DNA of 64,000 nucleotides from Aurifilum marmelostoma (taxonomy: Eukaryota; Ascomycota; Sordariomycetes; Diaporthales; Cryphonectriaceae), in assembly GCA_027559495.1 (NCBI GenBank), contig JAMXSV010000016.1, forward strand, positions 1,302,001 to 1,366,000, written 5' to 3'. The notes below the pieces were generated by a model, which saw only the letters and a program-made list of their open reading frames with translations, had not been told where the DNA came from and searched no databases. Position 1 is the first letter of the stretch; each line of letters starts with the position of its first letter. The position numbers were made by a program, and so were the translations under genes. Positions 1-11,925 of this stretch are shown here, one piece after another.

Positions 1-47
1 TCTAGATCCAGCGCACCTTCCCGCCCGAAGCCCTTGTGTCAGACGCC

Positions 48-1698
48 ATGTCGACCCTCGAGGAGCTCGATGACATCGATCGCCAAGGTCGCGATGACGA
101 GGACAAGAAGGATGAAAGGGATGATGGCGGCAGGGGCAACAGGAAGGCCTCAGGCGGCGACGCCGATGCGGAGATGAAGGATGCCGCAGAGGAGGAGGAC
201 AACCTGGTTGACGACGAGATCCTACAGCTCAGCACCCAGGACATACTCAACCGCAGACGGCTGCTCGACAACGACGCCAGGATCATGAAATCTGAGCACC
301 AGCGCCTGCAGCACGAGAAGGCAACCATGAACGAGAAGATCAAGGAGAACCGCGAGAAGATCCAGAACAACCGGTGCGCTTTCCCCCACTCTCGCCCACC
401 AGCTTCTCAGCTACCCGTCCACCTGCTGACATCATTATGCTTCCCTTTAGGCAATTACCGTACCTCGTCGGCAATGTCGTAGAGCTGCTCGACCTCGACC
501 CAACCGCAGAGTCTTCAGAGGAAGGCGCCAACATCGATCTGGACGCGACACGGGTAGGCAAGTCCGCCGTCATCAAGACCTCTACCAGACAGACCATCTT
601 CCTGCCGCTCATCGGCCTGGTGGATCCCGAGAACCTGAAGCCTGGCGACCTTATTGGTGTCAACAAGGACTCGTATCTGATCCTCGACACACTTCCCGCC
701 GAATACGACTCCCGCGTCAAGGCCATGGAGGTCGACGAGAAGCCTACGGAGAAGTACAGCGATGTGGGCGGGCTGGACAAACAGATAGAGGAGCTTGTCG
801 AGGCAATCGTGTGGCCAATGAAGGAGGCCGAGCGCTTTAAGAAGATCGGCATCAAGGCACCCAAAGGTACGTTGCTGGAACAGAGTTGTGGGCATATCAG
901 ACTAAGGTCTGCGTGGCTCGTGGCTAACAAGGACAATACAACTAGGTGCGCTGATGTACGGCCCTCCTGGTACTGGCAAGACACTGTTGGCCAGAGCATG
1001 CGCTGCTCAGACCGATGCCACCTTCCTCAAGCTTGCCGGGCCTCAGCTCGTCCAGATGTTCATCGGTGATGGTGCGAAACTGGTGCGGGACTGTTTCGCC
1101 CTGGCAAAGGAGAAGGCACCCTCCATCATCTTCATCGACGAGCTTGACGCCGTGGGCACCAAGCGTTTCGACTCGGAGAAGTCTGGCGACCGTGAGGTCC
1201 AGCGGACCATGCTGGAGCTGCTCAACCAGCTGGACGGTTTCGCGTCCGACGACCGCATCAAGGTCCTGGCAGCGACCAACCGTGTCGACGTGCTGGACCC
1301 CGCCCTGCTGCGATCGGGTCGTCTCGACCGCAAGATCGAGTTTCCCCTGCCAAATGAGGAGGCGCGCGCCCAGATCCTCAAGATCCACAGCCGCAAGATG
1401 AAGGTCGACCCCAACACCAACTGGAGCGAGCTGGCACGCAGCACGGATGAGTTCGGTGGAGCCATGCTAAAGGCTGTTTGCGTTGAGGCTGGTATGATCG
1501 CGCTGCGGATGGGCAAGAACAAGATCAGCCACGAGCATTACGTCGACGCCATTGCCGAGGTGCAGTCCAAGAAGAAGGAGGTGAGTACATCAGCAGCGTC
1601 CCATTTCCTCGTACCTCGGGCCACCGAGGGCTCCTCCTGCATGAGCGCCTCGCCCCTTACTGACGATCTTGCCACAGACGGTCAACTTCTATGCGTAA
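48..1698 (+). CDS. RPT5: 26S proteasome regulatory ATPase subunit Rpt5
   Basis: AAA+ ATPase of the 19S base ring that unfolds ubiquitinated substrates and feeds them into the 20S core. The model is join(48..373,451..866,946..1580,1678..1698), 465 aa, close to the usual family length. The start at 48 gives MSTLEELD, matching the MATLEELD start of yeast Rpt5; an in-frame GTG at 36 is not needed. An N-terminal coiled-coil and OB region precede the AAA module. Walker A (GPPGTGKT) is at residues 253-260 and is reached only after the 867-945 intron. Walker B (IIFIDEL) has D312/E313, and an arginine-rich LRSGRLDRK segment follows. The last exon is 21 nt and encodes TVNFYA, the HbYX-like tail that docks into the 20S pocket. 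All introns have GT-AG ends. It is a housekeeping gene, unrelated to the cluster downstream. Identity is essentially certain. Confidence 0.96.
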
Positions 1699-3900
1699 AA
1701 TCAACGACGGCCCGGCGATTACGAAGCCTCCTGGGCCCCTTTGGGGGAGGCTTATGGCTGTCTGGGTGGCGGCGAAGATCTTATTGGAACTAGAGGATGC
1801 CAAGGAGCAGCTGAGAGAGCTTCACATGAAGATAGAACAGTTTGGGTGGCATCTGTACGACTACAACATGACTATTCCCCCAATGACCTCCTCTCGTGGC
1901 CTGACCAATGACGACGTTGGCAACATGGAGTGACCCCAATCACTAGAGACGAAGCTCATCGACCCTTGCCTGCTCGCCCCTCACCGCTTGCTCTCAACCA
2001 GGCTGAGTGCACCTGGTTACCGTCAGATTGTATTGTGCTCATGTTTTTATGCGCCCATCATGTCGTCTGTAGGCTGGGGCTTGTGGGGCTTAGCCGGCGC
2101 CCTCGGCGCTTGATCTCATCGTCAGTGGTATTGTTCTGGCGGAACCTGTCGCATGCTCTGGGTCCTGCCTGTCTGACCAGACCCCAGGTAGCTTGGACCA
2201 TTGTACCATGCCCGAACCCACACCCACACAATCACTCACATATCATAGTAGCACTACATTAATTAGTTCAGCAGGCTGCCTCGCATCAGTGTGCCGCGCG
2301 TGCGCCAGATTCGTGTGAGGAGAGGTATAGAAGGCGAAGATGAGGGGATCAGGACCCTTGGAGCGATGGTCAAGGTTGAAGGAGGGTGGTATCACAGTAG
2401 TGGCAATCGACTCCCAACCCCCAAGCATGTAATCAAGGCCACGTTCCACTCCCTGGTTTGACCGAATGCGTCACACCCTCAGAGGCCTCTTGAGTACTTA
2501 CACAAGGGTAAGTCGTAGCGATCCGGTCGGCCACTGCAAGTGGTGGTGGTGACAGGCCCAACGCCTTGGAACAGGAGAAGGCCCTGCAGGAAAATTGGAA
2601 AACGGAAAGGGTGCGCTGACCATGTCGTCACAAGGTTTACCATCCGTATGGGGAATCTCAAGGCCGAAAAGAGAATCCGCACTTGGTCCAACCTAGTGCC
2701 GAGGACAGGGTTCCTGCAGCAGCCCAGGAGGAGGTTGGATCTGCAACGCCGTTTGGACCTCTTTTCGAGGGTCTTTTGGAGAAAGGCTACTGCCTGGGAG
2801 GGAGAGGAGGGGGGTGGGTTGGTCCCAGTGTCTATTCGCAACTACAGACAGTACAGGACTAGGGGAGGAAATCAAGAGCTCAGACTACGACCGCCATAGG
2901 GAAGGACGCCGACGGTGGCGCCACATGAAGGTGGCGTATCAGAGGGTTCTAAGTTCTGGGGGAGAGAGTGGGGGGTGGGGGGGGGGGATGTGGAATGAAG
3001 AGGAGGGAAAAGAAAGTAGGGCAGAGCCACGCCAGTGCCCCATATGGGCATGTAGTGATCATCCCATGATGCTGGAGGGTCCGTCGGCACTCGGTGACAG
3101 GTAAGTCAGTAGTCTGGCACTGATGGGAAGACGCACGATGGAGGTTGGATGTTACCGTACACCTGTGAACCTGGTCGGCACACCTTTTACAGAATGCCGT
3201 GCACCTGCAGCAAACGGCTACGGCCGGATTTGCATAGGTAGTAATGAAGGCACGCAATCGATAGGTACTTGACAGCCGCATGATCTAGTAGTTTCCTGTG
3301 CATCAAAGGGCTATAGTGCTACAGTACGCGTCCTACCACGCAGTCCTTACAGTGAGGAGTCAGTACTTGCTTATACCACTGGAAAATTACCAAACCTCTG
3401 TAGGTCCAACAAGAGTTCATCCCACTTTGGAGGCCGTATCCCGACACTAGTCAAGGAGCCACAATACATATTATGGTACTGACGTGATTTGGACCAGCCT
3501 ATGTGGTTGCCCGGATGTTCCGGGCAGGGTGCGCCCCTCCCTACGGAAACGGCACAGGAGAAGAAGCAAGAGGAGGATACCTATGGAACTCTGACATGAC
3601 ACGAACCACTTGGGCTGGGGCAAGAGACAAATAAAAAATAAAAAGATGCCTAGAAGATGAAAACAACGGTTCTGACGATGCTAGTACCCACCCAACTTGG
3701 CCTGCACTAGACAAGGCTCCGCATTAACATGTGCGTCAGATCCACACAAACGGTACAATGACAAACGTTTATGAAGGGAAGAGGAAGGGGAGGGGGCCGG
3801 CCAAGGGGCAGATCCCATCCACATCCACACCACACTGGGGCGGCAAACAGATACGCTGTGATGATCAACCGGCCTGGACCCTTTTTGTTATACCAGCTTC

Positions 3901-3954
3901 TTGTTTTTTTCTTTTCTTTTCTTCTTCTTCTTTTCCTTCTTCTTTTTTTCTCCA
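3901..3954. repeat. Pyrimidine (T/C) low-complexity tract
   Basis: A run of more than 50 bases, almost entirely T and C, made of CTT and TTTC repeats. It is simple-sequence DNA in a gene-free region and no function can be assigned. Confidence 0.7.
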
Positions 3955-5132
3955 AGCTTCACAAGTATGGAAGAATTTCCATTATACTAAGATGAGATCA
4001 AGAAAAACCAAAGGATGTGTGACAGCCTTCAGCAGACGTGATAGGTAGAGAGGCAAAATTGGCCCCATCTACACGATGTCTAGTTTCAGTCCATATACGC
4101 TGTGTTATAGCCACCCACTCTTTACATATAGCCCTCCATGTCAACCTGCTGATGGGGTACTAGTTCTGTCATAGCAATAGCAGGCATTGCAGGCCTGGTA
4201 GCTACCCGTGCCGCCTTGGTCAACATCCTGTTGTGAGGTCACCGGCACAAGTTTCCCACAACTGATACTGTGGTAGTATTTTGCAGTCGTTAGTGGCTTT
4301 CTCAACAGGCAGGCCATCTCCCAAATAGTCCATTAGTGTCCCTTCAATTTCCCAAGAACGTATGCTGGCTGTAATCGCAGCGTATCGGGGATTAAAACAA
4401 ACTTAGAGGGAAATAGGAGATTTGCCACTTTTGAACACGGCTGCAGTCACAGGGTCGCAGCACCGGGTGGGCCCTGCGCCGCAAGTGCTGGGCGCTATCC
4501 TCGTTGTACCTATGTAAGTCGTTCCTGTTCACGATAGCGGCTACCAGAAGAAATTGACAACGCGCTGAAGAACCCGCTCGGCCGAGAGGGCGATCCTTGA
4601 TGATCACCAGGGGAAAAGCGGTTGTAGCGCCATGTCCAACATCCCCCTTCCAAACCACTCCCTCTACGACGGTGCATTCAGCTCTGGAAATTGCTCTTCA
4701 TGCGATGGTGTTTGGTGAGATTCCTATGGTTTATGACGGGAGGGAAGTAGAAGAGGTGTCAAAAAAGGAGAGGAAAGTAACATTAAAAAAAGATATATAG
4801 AGAAGAAACTCGAATGTAGAGCTGTCGAAAGAAGGATGCCTGATCATTTTGCTACATGACCTTTGCAAGTAAGCAAGAAACCTACACGGCAAGGGCGAGA
4901 GGTGTGACGACGACAGCTGAACTGCCAACTCATTCCTAGATTTGCTGCATTCTGCTCAGGAATTTTCTGTGTATGTCATTGGTGTTATCTGAGGCCTCAC
5001 CATCGTGCTACTGGCCTGCTCAGTCGAATTCCATGGTACTGGCTAGAGTATTATGCATAAACATCTACTTACATAAAATGTAGTCAGGCACCCCTGATAT
5101 CCTAACCCCGGGCAGGATTTCTCAATTCATGT

Positions 5133-5147
5133 GGGGGGGGGGGGGGG
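5133..5147. repeat. 15-base G homopolymer
   Basis: An uninterrupted run of 15 G. It is simple-sequence DNA whose exact length is prone to sequencing error. Confidence 0.8.
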
Positions 5148-5997
5148 TTGTCTCCACACGCCACTTTTTCTTGACATACCATAGTGACTGTATGAACGAA
5201 CGGGTTGTGGCACTTGCTATGTAATGATATCCAGATGAGGCTACTCCAGGGGCGAAGGGCCTACTTGTGGTGCAAGGCGCCACATTGTCAGCGCCGCCGA
5301 CGTCCGAATGCTTCAGCCTCTCCAAGCAACCTCGACATTGCCCTGGATCGTCCTCCTCGTCCCTGTCAGACCCAAACTACACCCTGCCTCGAGCGTCAAT
5401 CTATATGTCCATATGGGCTAGCTGCACAAGGTCTAAATTAGCCATATGCTTCTGAGCGCTGCCTCCTTCCACCCTGGGCCCCAGTAACCGTTATTTTGTC
5501 AAAGTGATCGTCGACAAGCAAGCCGGATTTGAGACTCCCATCCTCAGGGCTCCCAGGCTCATTGGACAATGGCATCAAGATGTTTTGCCTTTGGCGTGTT
5601 AGCCTGACGTGGCCTTGCCCGTTGGTAGCATCTGATGGCGCGGTTGACTCGTAATTAGTCGATGACGATCCGAAGTGTTCAAGGCCATGGTGGGTTTGGC
5701 TGGGCTTGCAGGCAGCTAGGTTGACGAAGAGTTGCCCAGTCGAGAGGATACAATGACGACAATCTATTCCACCCCCTTCCCCTTTCCTCCATCCACGATC
5801 GTCCCTGAGGGAGCTTGACTGAGGGCTCTGAATACAAATACCGGGCTCCTCTTCTCGTCCGGTGAGCATATCTTGGGTCATCTCATCGCATCACATCCAT
5901 CAGCACCCTCCTCCACTCTACTCTATACTCTTCCAACTATATACACACATCTTAAAACACTTGAACGGAATCAACGCCATCTGAAATATCAGACAAG

Positions 5998-6550
5998 ATG
6001 AAGAGCTTCACTGTCCTCGCCGCTCTCTTCCTCAGCATCGTTGCTGCTTCCCCAGTCGCCGAGAAGCGGGACTACGTTCCTTGCTCTGGAACGTGAGTAA
6101 TCTATATGACCACTTTTAGAGATACCAGATGCCTGAGACTGACTCTTGAGCTTTCTGCACCTCAGTTACGGCACGGCACAATGCTGCTCGGTTGATGTTC
6201 TCGGCGTCGCAGACCTCGACTGCGTTGACCCGCCTGAGGTGCCGGCCTCTGCTGCAGATTTCCAAGCCAACTGTTCAGCCATGTGAGCCACCCTCCTACC
6301 GCAAAATGTCCAGAGGCTTTTCACACGGATCTCGTATCTAGCGAGACGTGAGTGGCTGCGTGCTTTTATACAGTACTGACGTAGACCCAAACCAAATAGT
6401 GGCCAGGAAGCTCGATGCTGTGTTCTGCCCATCGTAAGTGCATCCACCTGACGCGCATTCTCGCCACTACAAATTGGATACTTATACTGATACAATCTAC
6501 AGCTGGAGCAAGGCGTCCTCTGTGACACACCAACCGGCGTTACCGACTAG
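5998..6550 (+). CDS. Class II hydrophobin, secreted
   Basis: Small secreted amphipathic protein that self-assembles at air/water interfaces and coats hyphae or spores. The model is join(5998..6092,6166..6282,6400..6433,6503..6550), 97 aa. Residues 1-18 form a signal peptide, followed by a possible KR processing site. The eight cysteines follow the class II pattern C-x8-CC-x11-C-x16-C-x8-CC-x10-C. That spacing holds only with this splicing, which supports all three introns. The second intron (6283-6399) contains a TACTGAC branch point. Inside it, a 6-nt segment at 6342-6347 is bounded by TAG and GTGAGT and could be read as a mini-exon, but that would give x10 instead of x8 between C5 and C6, so I left it out. 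A CTATATAC element lies about 60 bp upstream. Nothing ties it to the adjacent cluster except position. Confidence 0.93.
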
Positions 6551-7132
6551 ATTGGCTGTATACGCATCAGACAACGCAATGTCAAAACGTCTTGACAGTA
6601 TTGTATTGTGGTCTCGAGGCATTGTACTTAGGAGAGATTAGAGGGGACGGTTCGGCACGTGCCATGTGTAAATTAAAGTACACGATGACTTGTTTCTGTC
6701 TTTGGGCATTTGGTTCTTCAGCGTGAGCGGTACATAGGGAAGCTGAAAAAATTACTTGTACACATAGATGCTCAATTTGTGTGAGGCTAATATTGTGATT
6801 GACTCCCACATCGCTTCTCATTGATATTGTGGCCCTCCTAAGGAAGTTCATAAATCTTCTCAACAATCTAGATATCTATAATGGTACATATGATTAAATA
6901 CAGCAGGAGCTCCTCCTTGCCACTGCGGATCTCCCCCTCGGGAAGCAATGTGTGCATAATAATTATTAGCCAAATAAGCGGACGAGGTTCATGGCCAGCG
7001 TCTGTTGAAGGTGTCAAGAAAGGGCAGAATGGAGAGATTGTGATTCGAGGCAGCACACACTAACTCGAAGAGTCCTGTCTGCAAGTATAACCCCGCGTGG
7101 GCGATACTTGATCTGTAAAATATCTTTTCCCA
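6551..7132. other. Intergenic, hydrophobin and MFS 3' ends
   Basis: About 580 bases between two convergent genes. I see no gene or repeat. It should hold both 3' UTRs. Confidence 0.6.
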
Positions 7133-8989
7133 TCAGGCCATGGCCATGTCCATCTGCTTTCCCTTGGCATTCCTCCACCCCACCAGCGCAGCACCCAGGA
7201 TCGAAGCAGCTCCCATGGCGGCACTGACGAGGAACGTCTTGGCCAGCGCGTTATTGTAGCTGAACACAACACTGTCCAGCTGATCTGCCGGTACGTAGTT
7301 CCTGAAACTTGTGGCGCCCGCTAATATGATGCTTTCGGGATCAACCGAGGGAGCATACGTCTCTATGGCCGTGACTAGCTGATTGTCAAAGACGTTCTGA
7401 CCCACCGAGACGAAGACGGCTCCGCCCAGGGACTGCAGAAAGGTCATGAGCGCCATGCCGACGCCCAAATCTTCACGCGCCAGCACGGTCTGCACCGCCA
7501 GCATGGGCAGCTGCAAGGCCATGCCGAAGCCGGCTCCAAAGAGGATCTGATAGCCGATCCAGACGGGGCTGCCAGTGCCGGGGGTCCAGGTGTGTATCAG
7601 GCCACCACCCGTCGCCAAAAGAATGGTGCCGAGAAACATAAAGGGCGTGATGTACCCAAACGCTGTAACGGCGGCACCGCAGAGGAAGGCAGCCACGACG
7701 CTGGCCAGAAGTAAAGGGAGAACTCGGATCCCAGACTCAAGAGCGGTGACTCCTAGAATGGCTTGGAACCAGATGGGCACGTAGTAGATCATGATGAACT
7801 GGGCTGCGCCGATGCAGAACGAGTAAAGAGAGGAGGACCAGACTGCGCGCTGCTTCATGATTCTCGGGGGGACCGTCGCGTCCTCCTTTTTCCAACCCTG
7901 CACACCCAGGAAGGCGAGGAGCAGCACGCCAGTGAGCACAAACAATGCGACGACGCGGCCAGAGTTCCAGGCATACGTCGAGCCGCCCCACTGCAGGGCT
8001 AGCAGCAGGCAGATGATGGAGGGTATAAAGAGGATGGTGCCGAGTGGATCGAAGAGGTTGATACGTGTCAGGAAGGACTCGTTCGTAGCAAAGGTCTTGA
8101 TTGGCTGCTTGGGAGATGGAAAGAAGATCGTAATGCCAACAAAAGTGATGGCCCCAATAGGCAGGTTGATAAAGAAGCTTTTTTTCAGACTTTAGTCGGC
8201 GGACTACTCATGTGGAGGGAGAAAGAAGAGAGCGTTCATGGGTGACGAACTTACCACCAGCGCCAGGTAGCCCTGTCAGTGAAGACACCACCGAGAAGGG
8301 GGCCGGCAATAGATGCTACGCCGTACATACTGGTGATGGCACCGCTGCAACAACGATACGCCTTTAAGAAGATTGCAACATGGAAGGTCAAGGTAAGAAT
8401 GAATGTGGTGATGATGATGGACTCACGTGTAGATTGGCCGTTTGGCCAATGGTAAGCTCTTTGCGAGGATGAGCAGGCCGCCCGAGAAGATACCAGCAGC
8501 CCCAATTCCGGCGATGGCACGACCGACAATCAACATGACAGAGCTTTGCGCGACGCCGCAGATCAGACTACCCAGCTCGAAGAAGCTGATGGCGACCAAG
8601 AAGGTCTTCTTGATGTTGAGGAAGGTGTACAACTTGCCAAACAGAAGCTGCAGCGAGGCGGTGGTGAGCAGGTAGGCACTGCCGTACCAGCCAACATCGT
8701 TTAAGCTGTCAAAGGCATCTGTGATCTTTGGGATGGCGGTCGCGAGAATGGACTGGTCGAGGGCCATCAGAAAAACCGCGAAGCACAAAGACGTGACGAT
8801 AAAGAAGAGCTTGATGCCCGTGGGATAGACGTCGCCATTGTCATCTGCCGCGTGGTCTGATCCTGGTTGTACGGTCTGCTTCTCTTCTGAGCCATCTGTC
8901 CTCTCAACTTGCGAGGCATGGTCGCCAGTCTCAATATCTTCCCCAATAGAGGCGGGCTCTGATGAGAGTTGCAATCGTTCCGATGCCAT
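7133..8989 (-). CDS. MFS drug:H+ antiporter, 14-TM (DHA2-like), probable metabolite efflux pump
   Basis: Major facilitator protein expected in the plasma membrane, exporting a toxic or secreted metabolite by proton antiport. The model is complement(join(7133..8177,8255..8344,8427..8989)), 565 aa. The start at 8989 is the first true ATG; the frame is open further upstream only from a non-ATG codon. A hydrophilic acidic N-terminus of about 60 residues leads into TM1, then the LDQSILATAIPKITDAF segment typical of fungal 14-spanner pumps. A GRAIAGIGAAG stretch and the WRWCFFINLPIGA segment follow. The last spans an intron junction and so confirms splicing at 8178-8254. Long hydrophobic helices continue to the C-terminus. 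It is the leftmost clear member of the cluster, and its promoter faces the 2OG oxygenase gene. Exporter for the cluster product is inference from context; substrate is unknown. Confidence 0.9.
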
Positions 8990-10101
8990 TGAAGATTCTG
9001 ATGATATTGAAAATGAGTGTCCCAAAGGAAAGCTCGTACTTGATGGGAGGAGCAACGATAGGGTCCGCGCAGGTGCTTCAGGTTGTCCAAAAACTGCCTA
9101 GGAAGTAGGCAGGCATGCTCAAGTCAAAAAAAAAGATAAAACTGCTGTCAGATGTTGGTTGACCTAATTTGGTTGGTTTTCTCATATTGCTCCTCGGGTG
9201 TTAATTTCGGCGGTTTATTACGTAGGTGGTAGCTGAGCTCCCTTGCATCTATCTGCAATGATCGTATGATACCTTTTGTAGCAGATCATTCCTCAGCGCA
9301 ACGGGTGTCAGCGACGGAAGTGGTTGGTCCGTTGCAATCCTCCGTCAAGCATTTTCACATGCCGTGTTGGGCAATCAAGTTGTATGCGGAAGTCAGTCGA
9401 GATGGAATTGATTTCCTTTTTGGAAATCCGAATTGTTCTCAACGCTGATGAGTGTTTGTACTTCTTCTTTTCTAGAATCAGCCAACCAATCGGGTAATAC
9501 TCGATATTCGTATATTAGATTATGAGGTGCGGTTGACATTCTCTGTTCTTGTTGATTATTTTAGTTGGACAAACTGACAATATTGTTGACGTAGCAGCCA
9601 TAGACATCCAATAACTTACAGGTACTCCCGTAGTTTTGTGACTACTGATATGACAATGACTTCTATCTGTTGTGGTGCGTAATCGCTCTCAATCTGGTGC
9701 ACATTTCGGGACTGCAAGCATATTCGGAATGCGCAGTTACGCCTGTACATACCATACCCGTATGTTTGGTATTGGTGCAGCACGTGCCCAGGTAATGATC
9801 AATGGCAAGCCGATATCTTCTCATGATTGGGCCGACCTGGTCCGCAACTAATCGAGTAGAGCCTGCGTAAAGACTGAAGTGTCAAAGTAACTATTTAGCC
9901 ATTCCCGAACGCAACATTTCTTTGATTTAGTTAATTATTGCTGGGCGGGACCATTGCTTGCTATATGTAGCCTTCATGGTAGATTTGAAAGTAAATACCA
10001 AACCGATTTATCAGTTATTCCACCCCAGAATATTCTTGAACCAGATACCCAATGAAAAGAGTAGAATGCTGAACCTATTAATAGCTCTGCTATCTACAAG
10101 G
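8990..10101. other. MFS promoter / 2OG oxygenase 3' intergenic
   Basis: About 1.1 kb between the MFS start and the oxygenase stop, both on the minus strand, so it should carry the MFS promoter. It contains one CGGAAT hexamer at 9725-9730, of the type concentrated at 11492-11925. I see no gene in it. Confidence 0.55.
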
Positions 10102-11181
10102 CTAAGCCAGCCCAACCTGTGCAATAACCTCCTTGGTAGCAGAATACTGGTTGCGGAACCGCTTGATAATAAGCTGGCCGACCGTCTCCGTATCCGAAGC
10201 ATCTGGAATCAGCGGGTTGGTAGCATCCATATCGCCATGCCAGAAAGTGGCACACGAGAGTCTCTCACCATCCGTCTTGTTCAAGACCCTGTGCAGCGCA
10301 CTCTTGTACTGTCCACCCGACCAGCGCTGGACCATGTTCCCACAGTTGATGATGTACACATCCTCCAGTGCAGGGACGTCCATCCACTTCTGGCGGTCGT
10401 CGAGCCACACCTCCAAGCCTGGCTTGTCAGGCTGCACCAGCAAGACAGTGATACCACCGAAGTCTGTGTGAGCTCCAATGCCAAACTGTCCCGGAAGCGT
10501 GGTGTTTACGTGGGGATAGCGAATCATCTTCATCGGGACGACTGGCCGCTTGGAGAAGGACTCCACAGTCTCGGCTGGGCGGCCCAGACCTTCCAGCAGG
10601 ATGGACCACAGAGCCTTGCCCAGCTGCTTGGTCCGGGCGTAATACTCAGTGACCGGACCGCGGAAGTCCTCGTTGGGGAGGTCAGGCCAGATGTTGGGGC
10701 CAAAGAACCCAGAATACTCCACCTTGGGATCGTCCTCGGCCACGAAGTAACACTTTTATGTTACATCCCATGGGATCATTGTCAGCATGGCGACGAGACG
10801 GCTTATACAAAAACTCAAGGCGGGGATAATAAATACACATGTGATCAGACTGTCAAAACTGTTGCTTACCTCTTTTGCATCCGGCAGAGCGTCTCCATCG
10901 CGCAAGGAATCCCCGGAGGCTTCATAGCCTCGGCGGCAGGGATTCTTGAGGAAAGACAGCTTGAGCTTCTCCTCGGTCGGCTTGTGAAAGAAGTTGCCCA
11001 TACACCGGATGAGATCTCTCTGGAGGCTCAAGGGTATGCCGTGGCCCTTGACTTGGAAGAATCCAAAATCGTGGGCGGCATCACGCACCTGCTGGATAAC
11101 TCGCGCCTTGTCCTCGGGAGACTTTGGGTCGAGGTATCCACTCAGGTCGATGATTGGTAGCTGGATGTTGTCTCCGGACAT
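10102..11181 (-). CDS. 2-oxoglutarate/Fe(II)-dependent oxygenase (isopenicillin N synthase-like)
   Basis: Non-haem iron dioxygenase that couples 2-oxoglutarate decarboxylation to hydroxylation, desaturation or ring rearrangement. The model is complement(join(10102..10752,10870..11181)), 320 aa, with one phase-0 intron. The N-terminal DIOX_N region has LPIIDLSGYL and FGFFQVKGHGI. The double-stranded beta-helix carries the iron triad H199, D201 (GAHTDFGG) and H258 (SALHRVLNK). R268-x-S270 is positioned to bind 2-oxoglutarate, so the enzyme looks intact. It is transcribed away from the FAD monooxygenase across an 890-bp shared promoter with repeated CGGAAT sites. A tailoring role in the cluster is inferred. 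Similar dioxygenases occur in fungal terpenoid and alkaloid clusters, so either the PKS-NRPS product or the terpenoid could be its substrate. Confidence 0.92.
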
Positions 11182-11489
11182 TGTGATGGTACTGTTGCTC
11201 GTTTCTGCGAATAAAAGATGGAAAGCAAGACCACACAGCCAGCCAATGCGGGGACTTGATTTGAAGAACCACGATTTTCTATTTTATATCAACACACTTC
11301 ATTCAATCTAATACATTACCATGCCTGTGAATCCAGTGACAATAACCTTTTAGCAAGATCCGCGTTCTTTTGAAGGGAATCCTATTACCGGACTTTGATA
11401 GAAATGCCGTCTCCGTAAATATCTGTAGGGCTGTGTGTGGTGTTTGGGACGTGCCCGTCAGACGACGCCGACTCACATCAAATCATACG

Positions 11490-11503
11490 ATCGGAATTCC
11501 GAT
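11490..11503. promoter_or_regulatory. Perfect 14-bp palindrome containing CGGAATTCCG
   Basis: The sequence is ATCGGAATTCCGAT. It brings two CGGAAT copies together as an inverted repeat in the middle of a divergent promoter, a plausible site for a dimeric Zn2Cys6 protein. No binding evidence is available from sequence alone. Confidence 0.5.
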
Positions 11504-11573
11504 ATATCAACAGCCCATCTTCTGTTCCGCGCCCAAGAATCACTACACCATTTATTTCTGGAAAAGATAGCTT

Positions 11574-11798
11574 TTAGTTCGGCCATTTAATGTAGGCTTC
11601 ATGCGGCTCACCGTTCATAAGCTTGCCGCTGTGGTGATGATCAATGAGCCGCGCCGCGACCTTCGGCTCATCCTTCCGTCCCGTCGACATCGCCAGCCGC
11701 TCGCTGAGAGCGAACCCAGCAAATCCAAATGCACGGCTTACGTGCATCACCGGTGCGCCGACGTTCGGCGGCTTTTGACGCAAATCCTCTGAGAACAT
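11574..11798 (-). pseudogene. Unidentified 74-codon open frame, possible gene relic
   Basis: An open frame from ATG at 11798 to TAA at 11574 encodes a 74-residue polypeptide rich in C/G-ending codons, with no low complexity. It includes the stretches SRAFGFAGFALSERLAM and LIDHHHSGKLMNGEPHEAY, which read like a folded protein rather than chance translation. I do not recognise the family. It sits inside the divergent promoter of two tailoring genes, with no obvious upstream exon. It may be the remaining 3' part of a lost cluster gene, a small real gene, or a chance frame. Confidence 0.3.
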
Positions 11799-11913
11799 TT
11801 TGAGGGAAGACTCAAATCTCAAGGTGATTCATGGTGGAAAAGAATCAGGAGTAATTAAGTCCACCTTCTTGTGGTTCGGAATAATACTGCAGGATCCTTC
11901 AAGGCCAGGAATC

Positions 11914-11925
11914 CGGAATCGGAAT
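11914..11925. promoter_or_regulatory. Tandem CGGAAT direct repeat
   Basis: Two CGGAAT hexamers lie head to tail with no spacer, about 150 bp upstream of the FAD monooxygenase ATG. Another single copy is at 11877-11882. It is a candidate Zn2Cys6 regulator site by arrangement only. Confidence 0.45.

Larger units (their letters stand above)
1699..5997. other. Gene-poor 4.3 kb between RPT5 and the hydrophobin
   Basis: No reading frame here resembles a known family, and none shows both sustained C/G-ending codons and credible splice sites. The first few hundred bases are RPT5 3' UTR. The stretch holds an 11-G run at 2977-2987, a long pyrimidine tract near 3901-3954 and a 15-G run at 5133-5147. 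The last kilobase presumably contains the hydrophobin promoter. No tRNA or transposon was seen. Confidence 0.6.

Noticed and set aside
1691..1933. 80-codon frame overlapping the RPT5 stop
   Set aside because: It lies in the RPT5 3' UTR, starts inside the last exon in another frame, and has no similarity I recognise. The FYA ending of RPT5 is clearly the real C-terminus.
5438..5881. Minus-strand 147-codon frame upstream of the hydrophobin
   Set aside because: No recognisable domain and mixed codon use; it covers the hydrophobin promoter. Treated as chance.
9958..11160. Long plus-strand open frame (about 400 codons)
   Set aside because: It is antisense to the 2OG oxygenase, whose motifs are intact on the other strand, and it resembles no family. 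It is a shadow frame from biased codon use.
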